The notes under the pieces were generated by a model that did no database searches, was not told the DNA's origin, and was given only the letters and a program-made list of their open reading frames with translations. A stretch of DNA of 64,000 nt, taken from assembly GCF_000422825.1 (NCBI RefSeq), contig NZ_AUGU01000014.1:434001-498000 (forward strand), given 5' to 3'. Made by a program: the position numbers and the translations under genes. This document shows, one piece after another, positions 17,193-30,203 of this stretch (the first letter of the stretch is position 1; each line of letters opens with the position of its first letter). Origin of the DNA: Nocardioides insulae DSM 17944 (GTDB lineage: Bacteria > Actinomycetota > Actinomycetes > Propionibacteriales > Nocardioidaceae).

Positions 17193-17990
17193 GTGACTTT
17201 CGAAGCTGGTACGCCGTCCGCCGACGTCCTCGCCGACGACCATCTGCTCGCCGCTTGGCTGGCCGAGACCGCCGGTCGGCGGCTGCTCGAGGTCCGCGCC
17301 GAGGGGTTGGAGGGCAAGGCGCTCAAGGACGCCGGCGACCTGGCCGCCCACGATCTGCTGATGGAACTGGTGGCGGCGCACCGCCCCGAGGACGGCGTGC
17401 TGTCCGAGGAGGGCAAGGACTCCGAGCAGCGGCTGACCCAGGACCGGGTGTGGATCATCGACCCGCTGGACGGCACCCGGGAGTTCTCCGAGCCGCCGCG
17501 CGATGACTGGGCCGTCCACGTGGCCCTGTGGGAGCGGACCTCGGACGGGGCGGGGGACCTCACCGCCGGTGCGGTCGCCCAGCCGGCGCTCGGCGAGACC
17601 TTCCACACCGGACGGCCTCCGGTGGTGCCGGCATCGACCTCCGACCGACCGCGGATCGCGGTCTCGCGCAGCCGCCCGCCGGCCTTCGTCGAGGCGCTGG
17701 CCACCGAGCTCGGTGCCGACCTGGTGCCGATGGGCTCTGCCGGGGTGAAGATGATGTCGGTGGTCCGCGACCTCACCGACGCCTATGTGCACGCCGGCGG
17801 CCAGTACGAATGGGACTCCGCCGCGCCGGTCGCGGTCGCGCGCGCGGCCGGCCTGTTCACCTCGCGGGTCGACGGCACCCCACTGGAGTACAACCAGAAG
17901 GACGTCTATCTCCCCGACGTGATCGTGTGTCGCCCCGAGCTGGCCGATCGCATCCTGGCGTTCATCGAGACGCACGGCACCGGGGCCTGA
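17193..17990 (+). CDS. cysQ: 3'(2'),5'-bisphosphate nucleotidase (inositol monophosphatase superfamily)
   Basis: A 265-residue Mg-dependent phosphatase of the CysQ type. Metal-binding parts are LSEEGKDSE (Glu), RVWIIDPLDGTREFSE (the DPLDGT signature) and YEWDSAAPVAVARAAG (second WD motif). It removes phosphate from PAP/PAPS formed in sulfate assimilation and sulfation; actinobacterial members may also act on inositol or fructose phosphates. It starts at a GTG six bases after a TAGGGT box. The next gene follows after about 57 bases with its own box, so the two are probably separate units. Confidence 0.88.
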   Translation: MTFEAGTPSADVLADDHLLAAWLAETAGRRLLEVRAEGLEGKALKDAGDLAAHDLLMELVAAHRPEDGVLSEEGKDSEQRLTQDRVWIIDPLDGTREFSEPPRDDWAVHVALWERTSDGAGDLTAGAVAQPALGETFHTGRPPVVPASTSDRPRIAVSRSRPPAFVEALATELGADLVPMGSAGVKMMSVVRDLTDAYVHAGGQYEWDSAAPVAVARAAGLFTSRVDGTPLEYNQKDVYLPDVIVCRPELADRILAFIETHGTGA

Positions 17991-18028
17991 GCGCCCTTCG
18001 GCGGATTGATTCGGGCGGAGTCGGCAGC

Positions 18029-18047
18029 CGAGGTTAGGGTTGCCTAC
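18029..18047 (+). promoter_or_regulatory. candidate IdeR/DtxR iron box overlapping a leaderless -10
   Basis: The 19 bases just before the GTG at 18048 match the IdeR/DtxR consensus TTAGGTTAGSCTAACCTAA at 13 positions by my alignment (core AGGTTAGG, right half CCTA). Within it TAGGGT (18035-18040) is a TANNNT -10 box seven bases from the start codon. A repressor bound here would cover both the -10 and the start. Matches outside the core are imperfect. Confidence 0.45.
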
Positions 18048-18812
18048 GTGAGTGACACCCCGCGCCGCCCGAAGAAGCCCGAGACCACCCTGGTGGTGAC
18101 CGCATCGGAGGACCTCGGTCCCGGGATGGTGCGGCTCCGGTTCTCCTCGGAGGACCTCGGCGCCTTCGCCGCGAGCACCCAGACCGACCGCTACGTCAAG
18201 CTGGTCTTCGAGACCCCTCAGGGTCCGGTGCTGCGCACCTACACCGCGGTCGAACCGGATCTGGCTGCGGGCACCGTGACCATCGACTTCGTCGTCCACG
18301 GCACCGAGGGCGTGGCGGGGCCGTGGGCGCGGGCGGCGGCGCCGGGCGACAGCATCGTGGCCCGCGGACCCGGTGGCGGCTACGCCCCCGACCTCACGGC
18401 CGACTGGCACCTGTTCGCCGGCGACGAGAGCGGCCTGCCGGCGATCCGCGCGGCCCTGGCGGCGCTCCCGGCCGAGACGATCGGGTACACCCTCATCGAG
18501 GTTCCCGACGCGGCGCACGAGCAGACTCTCGACGCCCCCGCCGGCGTCCAGGTCGCCTGGCTGCACACCGACGGCACCGACGTCCTGCTCGACGCCATCA
18601 AGGCGCTGCCCTGGCCGGAGGGCCGGGTGCAGGCCTTCGTGCACGGCGAGGCGCAGACGGTCATGCACGGCATCCGCCCCTACCTGTTCAAGGAGCGCGG
18701 TCTCCCGCGCGCCGACGTCTCGATCTCGGGCTACTGGCGTCGCGGCCGCACCGAGGAGACCTTCCGGGACTGGAAGAAGGAGCTCGCCGAGGCCGAGTCC
18801 GGCACCGCCTGA
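18048..18812 (+). CDS. siderophore-interacting protein (FAD-binding ferric reductase family)
   Basis: A 254-residue protein of the SIP family. It has an N-terminal FAD-binding barrel (DRYVKLVFETPQGPVLRTYT, then DFVVHGTEGVAGPWARAAAP, the family mark GPAxxWA in variant form) and a C-terminal NAD(P)H domain (WHLFAGDESGLPAIRAALAA, the DESALPA motif, and SISGYWRRGRTEE). These enzymes reduce ferric siderophores in the cytoplasm to release iron. I use the GTG at 18048 instead of the longer open frame at 18006, because a TAGGGT box lies seven bases ahead. No transport or siderophore genes lie next to it. Confidence 0.9.
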   Translation: MSDTPRRPKKPETTLVVTASEDLGPGMVRLRFSSEDLGAFAASTQTDRYVKLVFETPQGPVLRTYTAVEPDLAAGTVTIDFVVHGTEGVAGPWARAAAPGDSIVARGPGGGYAPDLTADWHLFAGDESGLPAIRAALAALPAETIGYTLIEVPDAAHEQTLDAPAGVQVAWLHTDGTDVLLDAIKALPWPEGRVQAFVHGEAQTVMHGIRPYLFKERGLPRADVSISGYWRRGRTEETFRDWKKELAEAESGTA

Positions 18813-18839
18813 GCTCGGCCCGCATCGGCCCACATCGGC

Positions 18840-19760
18840 TCACCTGCTCAGCGGAACGGGTGAGGGGTCCACGGGTTCGCCGGGTACGACGCGGGATCGT
18901 GCGGTCCGACTGCCGTAGAGCACGCCGGCGACCACGACGGCCGCGCCGAGGACCTCGCCCGGTCGTAGGGTCTCGCCGAGGAGCGCCCAGGCACTGCTCA
19001 TCCCGACCACCGGCACCAGCATCGAGAACGGGGCCACGACCCCGGCGGGGTGACGCGCCATCAGCCAGGTCCACAGACCCGAGCCGAGCAGGGTGCCGAT
19101 CAGGACCGTGTAGGCCAGACCGAGCAGGGCGGGTACGGCGGCCGGGTCGTCCCACGACGTCAGCGAGGTGAGGATGCGGTCCGGGCCCTCGAGGATCAGG
19201 GCGGCGGCCAGCATCGGCACCGGCGGCACCACCGACATCCAGAGCATGAAGCGCCACGGGTCGCTCGCCCGGGCACGGGCATTGCACAGGTTGCCGATCG
19301 CCCAGCCGAAGCCGCCGGCCAGCACGAGAAGGAAGGGCAGCAGGGTCGCGGTGCCGGCCTGTTCCCAGCCGACCAGGGCGAGGCCGGCGGTGGCCACCGC
19401 CAGCCCGGCGAGCTGGCGCGGGCTGACCCGGTCGCGGAACACCGCCGCGCCCAGCGCCACCGTGAACGGCGCCGAGGACTGCAGCACCAGGGAGGCCAGC
19501 CCGGTCGGCATCCCGGCTGCCATGCCGGCGTACAGGAAGAGGAACTGGAGGGTGCCGAACCCGAGGCCGTAGCCGAGCAGCCAGCGCAGCGGTACGTCGG
19601 GGCGCGGCACCAGCAGGACGGTGGGCACGGCGATCACGGCGAAGCGCAGCGCCACCAGGAACATCGGCGGGAAGAGCCCCAGCGAGGCGTCGATGGCCAG
19701 GAAGTTGAACCCCCAGCACGCCGCGACCAGGGCGGCGATGAGGCGGTGGCGAAACGGCAT
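18840..19760 (-). CDS. EamA/DMT-family transporter
   Basis: A 306-residue protein with ten hydrophobic segments forming two EamA repeats. It opens LIAALVAACWGFNFLAIDAS (the WG motif of the first helix) and the second half contains GLAYTVLIGTLLGSGLWTWL and VGMSSAWALLGETLRPGE. Family members export amino acids or other small metabolites. The ATG at 19760 replaces a longer open frame because AGGA lies just ahead of it. It is divergent from a LysR regulator with 71 bases between, the usual regulator-exporter layout. It converges on the siderophore-interacting gene with a 27-base gap. Substrate unknown. Confidence 0.88.
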   Translation of the reverse strand: MPFRHRLIAALVAACWGFNFLAIDASLGLFPPMFLVALRFAVIAVPTVLLVPRPDVPLRWLLGYGLGFGTLQFLFLYAGMAAGMPTGLASLVLQSSAPFTVALGAAVFRDRVSPRQLAGLAVATAGLALVGWEQAGTATLLPFLLVLAGGFGWAIGNLCNARARASDPWRFMLWMSVVPPVPMLAAALILEGPDRILTSLTSWDDPAAVPALLGLAYTVLIGTLLGSGLWTWLMARHPAGVVAPFSMLVPVVGMSSAWALLGETLRPGEVLGAAVVVAGVLYGSRTARSRVVPGEPVDPSPVPLSR

Positions 19761-19809
19761 GGCTCCATCCTGGAGGCGAGCAAAGTGAAGCACCAGCGAA
19801 ATGTGCTGA

Positions 19810-19825
19810 AGGCTCCTTGTAGCCT
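19810..19825. promoter_or_regulatory. inverted repeat AGGCT-N6-AGCCT overlapping the lysR -10 box
   Basis: AGGCT at 19810-19814 and AGCCT at 19821-19825 form an inverted repeat. TAGCCT (19820-19825) is also a TANNNT -10 box six bases before the ATG of the LysR gene at 19832, so that transcript would be leaderless. The position suits autoregulation by the LysR protein and control of the divergent transporter. Confidence 0.5.
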
Positions 19826-19831
19826 CCCTAC

Positions 19832-20749
19832 ATGGATGTGCGACATCTGCTCCTCCTCCGTGACCTGGAGGAGCGCGGCAGCGTCACGGCGGTCGCCGAG
19901 GCGACCCACCGGACGCCGTCGGCGGTCTCCCAGCAGCTCCGTGGCGCCGCCCGGGAGCTGGGCCTGCCACTGGTCGAGGCGCACGGCCGGGGAGTTCGGT
20001 TGACCGAGGCCGGCCGGCTGCTCGCCCACGGAGGCCGCGACGTCGCCCGCACCCTGGCCGAGGTGACCGCTCGCTGGGACGCCTTCCGCGGGCACCCGGC
20101 CGGGCAGGTCTCGGTGGCCTGCCTGCCGAGTGCGGCCGCGTTCCTGCTCCCCGCCGTGCTGCGTGAGCTGTCCGTCGCCGAACCCGGCCTCGACCTGGTC
20201 TGCACCGACGTGGATCTGGCCGAGGATGCCTATGCCGCCCTCGTCCTGGACCACGACCTGGTGATCGCGCACAGCCTCACCCGGGCCGCGCCGGCGGGCA
20301 CCGACGGCCTGGTGACCCGGGTCCTGGCCCGCGAACCGCTCGACATCGCGATGCGCCGGGGGCACCCACTCGCCGCCCGGGAGTCCCTCAACCCCGAGGA
20401 CCTCGTCGGCTGGGAGTGGTACGGCGTGCCGTTGGGCTTCCCGTTCGACACGGTGCGCCTCGCCGTGGAGGAGGCGACCGACGCTCGGATCGAGGTGGTC
20501 CAGCGGATCCGGGACAATCGGCTGGTCGAGGCCCTGGTCGCGGACAGCGACCGGCTCGCCGTGCTGCCGCGCTTCACCACCCCACCCGGATCCGGTGTCG
20601 AACTCAGGCCGCTGGCGGCCATCCCGACGGCGAGGTACGTCGTCGCGGTGCTGCGCCCGGACAAGGCCGAGCGGCTCGCCGTACGCCGGGTCCTGGCCGC
20701 GCTGGTCAGCGCCGGCGCCTCGGCCGAGGCCGGCGCCGGGCCCGGGTGA
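19832..20749 (+). CDS. LysR-family transcriptional regulator
   Basis: A 305-residue regulator. The winged helix-turn-helix occupies residues 1-60 (LLLLRDLEERGSVTAVAEAT, then TPSAVSQQLRGAARELGLPL) and the substrate domain follows (GQVSVACLPSAAAFLLPAVL, LDIAMRRGHPLAARESL, VEALVADSDRLAVLPRF). It is divergent from the EamA transporter and probably controls it in response to an unknown ligand. The ATG is six bases after TAGCCT, with no ribosome-binding site. Confidence 0.92.
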   Translation: MDVRHLLLLRDLEERGSVTAVAEATHRTPSAVSQQLRGAARELGLPLVEAHGRGVRLTEAGRLLAHGGRDVARTLAEVTARWDAFRGHPAGQVSVACLPSAAAFLLPAVLRELSVAEPGLDLVCTDVDLAEDAYAALVLDHDLVIAHSLTRAAPAGTDGLVTRVLAREPLDIAMRRGHPLAARESLNPEDLVGWEWYGVPLGFPFDTVRLAVEEATDARIEVVQRIRDNRLVEALVADSDRLAVLPRFTTPPGSGVELRPLAAIPTARYVVAVLRPDKAERLAVRRVLAALVSAGASAEAGAGPG

Positions 20750-20824
20750 GGTCGCGGTGGGACAGCCCGCCGAGCCGGCGCCCGACCGCTCGGCTGACGT
20801 GTCCGAGGGAGGGGAGGGGTGGCC

Positions 20825-21763
20825 TCAGCGCCCGTTCTCGCTGAAGTGCTGATAGTCCTTCAACGACTGCCAGGAGCCGCCCCAGCCCCAGCCGATCCCG
20901 GCGAACGCCTCGGTGACGGCGTCGCCGTCGTGGATCATCCCGGGGGCCCGCCGGGAGCGGTCGATGTAGGCGGAGGCGAGTTCGGGGAGGACGACATCGC
21001 CGTTGACGTAGGGGTTCTGGAACGGGTTGACGTCGACGGCGAGGCCGTAGGCGTGCTGGGAGTAGGTGGTCTCGCCGCGCACCGGGCGGCAGGCGAAGGC
21101 GGCGGTGTCGTTGCCGTCGCCGGTGGGCTCGGCCTCCTGGTCGGCCTGCGTCGGGATCCGCATCTCCTCGATCGGGAATCGGGCGTCGTAGAGCTCCCGG
21201 AAGACCGAGACCAGGTCGTCGGCGACCCGAGCGTTGACCAGCAGTTCGCCGGTGTGGCGGGCGTCGTCGAACCCCCAGAAGGTCAGCCTGATCCAGGCCA
21301 GTTCCCCGCGGCCGACCGGACAGCCACGAGCCCAGGTCGACCGGGCGATCACCTTCGCCGGGGCGGGTGCGGCGACCCTGGAGGCGAAACCGTCCCCGGG
21401 CAGCATCGGCAGGCGGTCGGGCAGGGTGAAAGCGCGCGTCCGAAGCTCCGGGGGAGTACGCCGGATCTCGCCGTACCCCGCCGCCGTGGTCGGCAGCACC
21501 CGGGTGCCCAGCCAGTCGGGAGGGGTGGTGCCGGGCGGGGCCGGACCGGTCGTGGTGGCCGTCGGGGAGGGGCTGGACGGCGACGGTGTGGCGCTCCCCG
21601 CTGGGCTCTCGGGGGAGCCGGCGGTGGAGCCGGGGGTGGAGCCGGGGGTGGAGGCCGGCGGGGGGTCCGAGGTGGCGCCGTCGTCGTCGGCGCACCCGGC
21701 CGCGGCGCCCGCCGAGCCGGCGAGCAGCACCGCGGCGACGACGTACCCGCCCCAGGGCCTCAC
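20825..21763 (-). CDS. secreted lipoprotein-like M15 peptidase (VanY/D-Ala-D-Ala carboxypeptidase type)
   Basis: A 312-residue protein with an N-terminal hydrophobic export segment ending in AGAAAGC (imperfect lipobox) and a Pro/Ser/Thr-rich linker (about residues 25-75). The C-terminal M15 domain carries TTYSQHAYGLAVDVNPFQNP with the SxHxxGxAxD zinc motif and a final His in KDYQHFSENGR. It probably trims peptidoglycan stem peptides outside the cell. The GTG at 21763 lies six bases after TACCGT on the minus strand, fitting a leaderless transcript. A longer open frame upstream (to 21922) lacks signal-peptide character and would run into the mfd promoter. Confidence 0.83.
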   Translation of the reverse strand: MRPWGGYVVAAVLLAGSAGAAAGCADDDGATSDPPPASTPGSTPGSTAGSPESPAGSATPSPSSPSPTATTTGPAPPGTTPPDWLGTRVLPTTAAGYGEIRRTPPELRTRAFTLPDRLPMLPGDGFASRVAAPAPAKVIARSTWARGCPVGRGELAWIRLTFWGFDDARHTGELLVNARVADDLVSVFRELYDARFPIEEMRIPTQADQEAEPTGDGNDTAAFACRPVRGETTYSQHAYGLAVDVNPFQNPYVNGDVVLPELASAYIDRSRRAPGMIHDGDAVTEAFAGIGWGWGGSWQSLKDYQHFSENGR

Positions 21764-21769
21764 CGTTCC

Positions 21770-21775
21770 ACGGTA
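21770..21775 (-). promoter_or_regulatory. leaderless -10 box of the M15 peptidase gene
   Basis: Minus strand TACCGT, six bases before the GTG at 21763. It is back-to-back with TAGACT at 21827-21832, the likely mfd -10 box. Confidence 0.55.
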
Positions 21776-21826
21776 GGCACGCGACCCTGAGCCCGCCAGG
21801 ATCCGGCGGCCCCGATCGGGCCTCGT

Positions 21827-21832
21827 TAGACT
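21827..21832 (+). promoter_or_regulatory. candidate -10 box of mfd
   Basis: TAGACT fits TANNNT. Transcription would start near 21839, leaving a leader of about 68 bases that ends with AGGAG (21897-21901) ahead of the GTG at 21907. Confidence 0.4.
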
Positions 21833-21906
21833 CGGCTCGCACCCACCCCCGTCTCTGCTCGAGAGGGGGCGTTCGTGGTGCGCCTGCTCAACCCACAGGA
21901 GCTCTC

Positions 21907-25476
<3,570 letters not shown>

Positions 25477-25504
25477 CCCACCCACCCCCCCACCCACCCT
25501 CCCC

Positions 25505-25658
25505 GCTCGATTGAGTCGGCCCCATGGACCGTTGAGTTGAGCTTCGTGGACCGTCCACTTGGGCCAAATGGACGGTCCACAAGGCTCAACTCGACCGTCC
25601 GGGAGGCTCAACTCGACCGTCCGGGAGGGGCGAGTCGACCGTCCTCCCCAACATGGGT
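25505..25658. repeat. 22-bp repeat array 1, with orientation switch and long inverted repeat
   Basis: A GACCGT or GACGGT core recurs at 25527, 25549, 25571, 25593, 25615 and 25637, exactly every 22 bases, with a weaker unit from 25505. Early units read GGACCGTTGAGTTGAGC in plus orientation; later ones read the complement (CTCAACTCGACCGTCC). The switch point forms a perfect 12-bp inverted repeat, GTGGACCGTCCA at 25546-25557 and TGGACGGTCCAC at 25569-25580, with an 11-base loop. The outer flanks also pair: 12 of the next 15 positions match. It lies just after mfd and may act as a terminator. The same family recurs at 59855-60190. Confidence 0.85.
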
Positions 25659-25753
25659 GAACGCTCCGACGGCTTTACCGCGTGACCTCGGGGCCGGGGA
25701 TGGACTGTGCCCGGCGCCGCGGCCGCGGCGCCGCCAGTCCATTTGGGGGAGCG

Positions 25754-26497
25754 ATGAACGAGTTGTCGGTGTCGATCCGTCGCGGCGTGGTGGTGGCGGT
25801 GATCGCGCTGGCCCTGGTCGGGCTCGTGGTCGCCTGGGCGCTGGGTCGCGACGACCCGCAACCGGGCAACGCCGCGGGAGACACGCCGCCGTCCGCGGGC
25901 GCCACCCCGGCGCCGACGGCGTCGCCGTCCCAGACCGGGTCCGCCTCCGCGCAGGCATCCCAGAAGCCCGACGAGTCCGCGAAGCCGGACGGCTCCCCGA
26001 AGTCCGGGGGCCCGGCGTCCGATCCGCCGACGACCGCCCCCTCCCAGACCCCGTCGGACAGCGGGGGCGGAGGCAACGTGGTGCCGTACGCCGAGGTCAC
26101 CCCTGAGCCGGCGATCGGGATCCGGGAGACGGCCGACTTCGGGACGGGTCTGACGCTGCACATCACCTCGATGGAGGCGGTCCAGGGTGAGGCCCGCGGT
26201 CCGGGTGAGGTGGCCGGTCCGGCGGTCCAGTTCCGGCTGCAGGCGGAGAACGCCTCGCGGCAGCCCATCCCGCTGGACGGCATGACGATCACCGTCACCT
26301 ACGGCGATGACAAGACGCCGGCGTCCGCTCTCTCGGAGCCGGACGGCGTCCCCTTCTCGGGCGAATTGGGCGCGGGCGAGTCAGCCGAGGCGTCCTACAA
26401 CTTCGCCGTCCCGGTCGAGTCCCGTGACTCGGTGCAGGTGACGGCCAGCTACACCGGCGCGGCCCCGATGGTCGTCCTAGCCGGATCCGCGAGCTGA
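25754..26497 (+). CDS. membrane-anchored secreted protein with beta-sandwich domain, function unknown
   Basis: A 247-residue protein. Residues 10-33 form one membrane segment (GVVVAVIALALVGLVVAWAL). Residues 35-110 are a Pro/Ser/Thr/Ala-rich linker, and the remainder is a beta-rich domain (TGLTLHITSMEAVQGEARGP, FRLQAENASRQPIPLDGMTI, SYNFAVPVESRDSVQVTASY) resembling the DUF4352-type immunoglobulin-like folds of actinobacterial surface proteins. The ATG at 25754 has GGGGGAG ahead; the open frame extends upstream without support. It stands 42 bases before the first giant secreted protein and may be cotranscribed with it. Confidence 0.65.
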   Translation: MNELSVSIRRGVVVAVIALALVGLVVAWALGRDDPQPGNAAGDTPPSAGATPAPTASPSQTGSASAQASQKPDESAKPDGSPKSGGPASDPPTTAPSQTPSDSGGGGNVVPYAEVTPEPAIGIRETADFGTGLTLHITSMEAVQGEARGPGEVAGPAVQFRLQAENASRQPIPLDGMTITVTYGDDKTPASALSEPDGVPFSGELGAGESAEASYNFAVPVESRDSVQVTASYTGAAPMVVLAGSAS

Positions 26498-26539
26498 ACC
26501 CCCCCGAGTCGAACATCGATGAGATCAGGACGGTATGTG

Positions 26540-29500
26540 ATGAGTTGGAAGAAACTTGCCGCCGTACCGCTGGCGGTCACCCTGGCCGTCGCCGGGCTCG
26601 GCATCGCCAACGGTCCCGCCTCGGCGGACTGGTCACCGGAGGATCCCGCAGACCCAGGGAGCCCGGTCACCGTCACCGCCGATGCCCTGCCCACGGTGCA
26701 GATCGGCGACGGCGTGGTGTGGTCGCAGGCGGTGCGCGGCAACATCGTGTACGCGGGCGGTGAGTTCGCGACCGCCCAGGACCCCGGCGGTGCGGAGGAG
26801 ACTCGGGCCAACATGCTCGCCTACGACATCACCACCGGGCTGATGACCGACTTCGCACCGACCTTCAACGGACCGGTCAACGCGGTGGCGGTCTCCCCGG
26901 ACGGCACCCGCTTGTACGTCGGCGGCAACTTCACCCAGGTGAACGGCCAGGCCCATAACCGGCTGGCCGCCTTCGACCTGCCCAGCGGCGTCCTGGTCAA
27001 CGCCAACATCCAGATCAGCGGGAACGTGCAGGCGCTCGCGGTCACCGACGACCTCGTGTACATCGGCGGTGGCTTCGGCAGCGTGGGGAACCAGACTCGG
27101 GGCAACCTGGCGGCGGTGAACGAGAACCTCGAGCTCCAACCCTGGGCGCCCATCGCCAACCTGGGCGGTGGCGGTGTCGAGTCGCTCGCGGTGAAGCCGG
27201 ACGGCACCCGGATCGCGGTCGGCGGATCCTTCCTGAAGGCCATCGGTGAGCCGGACGTGGCCGAACCCGGGGACGGCCTCGCACTGTTCGACCAGAACGG
27301 CGTGGCGCAACCGCTGCCCGCCGGTGAGAACCTCTACAACGGCAACGGGGACGGCGACGCTGACGGCTCGATCGCTGCGCTCGCCGCGGACGACGACGGG
27401 TTCTACGGCGTCGGCTGGACCTACTCCAGCATCGATGCCGGCACCGTCGAGGGCACCTTCGCGGTGAACTGGGACGGCACTACCCAGTGGGTCGCGGACT
27501 GCCACGGCGACAGCTACTCCGTGTTCCCGAGCGACGAGCAGGTCTACGTGGCCGGCCACTCGCACTACTGCGAGAACATGGGCGGGGTGACGCAGGGTAC
27601 CGGCGGCGTCGGGTCGTACCCCTACTACCGTGGTGTCGCCTACAGCAAGGCGACCACCGGGACGGCGACCTGGGAGCCGGACCAGGGCCGCTACTACAAC
27701 TTCGAGGGTCTCCCGACCCCCTCGCTGCTCACCTGGTACCCCTCGATCAACGCCGGCACCTTCACCGGCCAGGACCAGGGCGCCTGGAGTGTCACCGGCA
27801 CCGACGACTACGTCGTCATGGGCGGCGAGTTCAGCCGGGTCAACAACGCCGACCACCGAGGGCTGGTGCGCTTCGCCAGGAGTTCTCTGGCGGAGGCTGA
27901 ACTCGATGAGGGGCTCGCGGAGGGGCCGAGCAAGTTCGCCGCGTCCTATCCGCTTCAGGTCCACTCGACCGAGCCCGGCATCGTCCGGGTGGGTTGGGCC
28001 ACCAACGATGACATCGACAACGCCTACCTCCGGTACCGGCTGCAGCGTCGCGTCCCCGGCGGAAACAGTGAACTCCTCGACGAGTGGGACAGGCGCGCCG
28101 ACTTCTGGAACCCGCTCGGCATGACCTACACCGACACCGACGTGGACGAGGGCGCCGCCTACGAGTACCGCATCCAAGCCAGGGACCCCGGCGGCCTGAC
28201 CGCCAACTCCGCCTGGACGCCGGTGACCGTCGCCGCCTCGGGTGCGGTGAGTGCCTACACCGAAGCCGTGCACGGCGACGAGCCCACCCACTGGTGGCGC
28301 TTCGGCGAGGCCGCGGGCTCCGCCGATCCCGTGGCGGACTGGGTGAGCTCCGACTCGCTCACCGCCGGTGCGGGCGTGACCCGAGGTACCCAAGGTGCCA
28401 TCGGTGATGACGCCGCCAACGTCGGCGCGACCTTCTCCGGCTCCGCGACGGGTGTGGCCACCACGACCGGCGAGGACAAGAGCCCGCCCGACCTGTTCAC
28501 CCTCGAGGCATGGTTCCGCACCACCTCGACCACGGGTGGGCGGATCGTCGGCCGGGACAACGGTTCGACCCGGTCGGTCAGGGGTGACCGGGTGCTGTAC
28601 ATCGACGGCGCCGGCAAGGTCGGGTTCGGCGTCAAGCCGAACGCCACCATGGCGACCCTCAGCAGCCCGGGCGGCTTCAACGACGGCGCATGGCACCACG
28701 TGGCGGGCGTCCTCTCCGGGGACGGCATGAAGCTGTACGTCGATGGTGAGCTCGCTGGTCAGAACGGTGACGTCACCGTCGGGGAGCACCTGGCGGTGGG
28801 CTTCTGGAGGGTCGGCGGCAGCAGCACGACCACCGGGGTGGCGAGCGGGTTCACCGGCGACATCGACGAGGTGGCGCTGTACAAGCACGCGCTGTCCGGG
28901 GCCCAGATCACCGAGCACGCCGAGGCGGCCGGAGAGGTGGCGCCGAACCAGGCGCCGACCGCGGCGATCGCCGTGCCGACCGTGAAGGGGTTGGCGGCGA
29001 CGTTCAACGGCGCCGGCTCGAAGGACCTCGACGGCAACGTGGCGAGGTACGTGTGGTCCTTCGGTGACGGGGAGACCCTGACGACCACGACTCCCACGGC
29101 GAGCCACACCTACCTCAACGGTGGCACCTACGAGGTCGGGCTGGTGGTCGTTGACAACGCCCAGCGGGCCAGCGCCCAGACCGTCCGGAGCGTGCAGGTC
29201 GTCGACCCGACGAACAAGGCGCCGAAGGCGGACTTCGCCGCCACCGTCGAGACCCGGCCGAGGCTCGACGCCTCGACCGCCTCGACCGACTCGGACGGCA
29301 CGATCGTCAGCTGGTTGTGGGACTTCGGCAACGGAGAGGACAGTACGTCGAGCCGACCCCGCCCCGATTTCGCGCCGCTCACCAAGAACCGGGTCAAGCT
29401 CACGGTGACCGACAACGACGGTGCCACCGGGACCATCGTCCGTGATGTCACGGTGTCCGCCGACGGTGCCCTGGTCCTCTCCGCACCCGTCTTGCCGCCG

Positions 29501-30037
29501 CCGGCCAACCGGAAGCCGGTGGCAGCCTTCGGGCTGGCCCGCAGCGGCTTCAAGGTCACGCTGACCTCCCGGGCGAGTGACCCGGACGGCAAGGTGGCCT
29601 CGGTGCGGTGGTCCTTCGGTGACGGTGCCAGCGCCACCGGCAACAAGGTCACCCACAGCTACACCCGGGCCGGCACCTTCCAGGTGAGGATGACGGTCAC
29701 CGACGACAAGGGAGCCACCGCGACCCGTACGCAGACGCTCAAGATCGCCAAGGTGGGCGTGCGGGCCGATCTGAAGGCGACACCCAAGCGGGTCCGCCGC
29801 GGCAAGCAGGTCACCCTGGTCGCCAACCTCCGGCCCTCCGCGTCGGTCGCCCTTCGCGGCACGGTCACGGTCAAGGACCGTGGCCGGGTCGTCCGGAAGA
29901 TCCAGGTGCGCAGCCAGTCGGTCCGGCTCGTCGTACGACCCTCGTTGGGCACGCACCGCTACCAGGTCGTCTACAGCGGCTCTCCGACCACGATGTCCTC
30001 GGCCTCCAAGGTCGTGGTGGTCCGGGTCCGCCGCTGA
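26540..30037 (+). CDS. giant secreted multidomain protein 1 (beta-propeller, Fn3-like, LamG, three PKD)
   Basis: A 1165-residue secreted protein. Signal peptide [20 protein letters not shown] with cleavage after PASA. Residues 40-450 are propeller-like repeats ([37 protein letters not shown]). About 467-560 is Fn3-like. About 580-795 is a concanavalin/LamG domain ([40 protein letters not shown]). Three PKD repeats cover about 800-1072 ([27 protein letters not shown]), and an Ig-like basic C-terminal domain follows. No LPxTG or membrane anchor is present. I use the ATG at 26540 (MSWKK), with AGGA ahead, over 26519, because it gives a clean signal peptide. A paralogue follows directly. Function unknown; glycan binding is plausible. 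Confidence 0.82.
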   Translation: MSWKKLAAVPLAVTLAVAGLGIANGPASADWSPEDPADPGSPVTVTADALPTVQIGDGVVWSQAVRGNIVYAGGEFATAQDPGGAEETRANMLAYDITTGLMTDFAPTFNGPVNAVAVSPDGTRLYVGGNFTQVNGQAHNRLAAFDLPSGVLVNANIQISGNVQALAVTDDLVYIGGGFGSVGNQTRGNLAAVNENLELQPWAPIANLGGGGVESLAVKPDGTRIAVGGSFLKAIGEPDVAEPGDGLALFDQNGVAQPLPAGENLYNGNGDGDADGSIAALAADDDGFYGVGWTYSSIDAGTVEGTFAVNWDGTTQWVADCHGDSYSVFPSDEQVYVAGHSHYCENMGGVTQGTGGVGSYPYYRGVAYSKATTGTATWEPDQGRYYNFEGLPTPSLLTWYPSINAGTFTGQDQGAWSVTGTDDYVVMGGEFSRVNNADHRGLVRFARSSLAEAELDEGLAEGPSKFAASYPLQVHSTEPGIVRVGWATNDDIDNAYLRYRLQRRVPGGNSELLDEWDRRADFWNPLGMTYTDTDVDEGAAYEYRIQARDPGGLTANSAWTPVTVAASGAVSAYTEAVHGDEPTHWWRFGEAAGSADPVADWVSSDSLTAGAGVTRGTQGAIGDDAANVGATFSGSATGVATTTGEDKSPPDLFTLEAWFRTTSTTGGRIVGRDNGSTRSVRGDRVLYIDGAGKVGFGVKPNATMATLSSPGGFNDGAWHHVAGVLSGDGMKLYVDGELAGQNGDVTVGEHLAVGFWRVGGSSTTTGVASGFTGDIDEVALYKHALSGAQITEHAEAAGEVAPNQAPTAAIAVPTVKGLAATFNGAGSKDLDGNVARYVWSFGDGETLTTTTPTASHTYLNGGTYEVGLVVVDNAQRASAQTVRSVQVVDPTNKAPKADFAATVETRPRLDASTASTDSDGTIVSWLWDFGNGEDSTSSRPRPDFAPLTKNRVKLTVTDNDGATGTIVRDVTVSADGALVLSAPVLPPPANRKPVAAFGLARSGFKVTLTSRASDPDGKVASVRWSFGDGASATGNKVTHSYTRAGTFQVRMTVTDDKGATATRTQTLKIAKVGVRADLKATPKRVRRGKQVTLVANLRPSASVALRGTVTVKDRGRVVRKIQVRSQSVRLVVRPSLGTHRYQVVYSGSPTTMSSASKVVVVRVRR

Positions 30038-30048
30038 CCGACCCATGG

Positions 30049-30079
30049 GGTGTGGCCCTGCCCGGGGCAGGGCCACACC
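30049..30079 (+). terminator. intrinsic-type hairpin after giant protein 1
   Basis: A near-perfect inverted repeat: GGTGTGGCCCTGCCC pairs with GGGCAGGGCCACACC with a one- to three-base turn. No T tract follows, as is common in high-GC actinobacteria. It separates the two paralogous genes, so the second probably has its own promoter in 30080-30203. Confidence 0.75.
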
Positions 30080-30203
30080 TCCACTTCGTGGGATGACCGC
30101 TCGGGTCGGCTCCCGATCGAATCACCGATTCGAATTCGTCGAACGCAGAGCGTCGATCCGGCGGTCCCGAGGACGGGGCGCCACACACCACCAGGGGTTC
30201 CAG

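Noticed and set aside
26633..30076. 1147-codon antisense open frame over giant protein 1
   Set aside because: Same GC-bias shadow; composition is Arg/Gly/Val-rich without motifs, while the plus strand has signal peptide, LamG and PKD domains.
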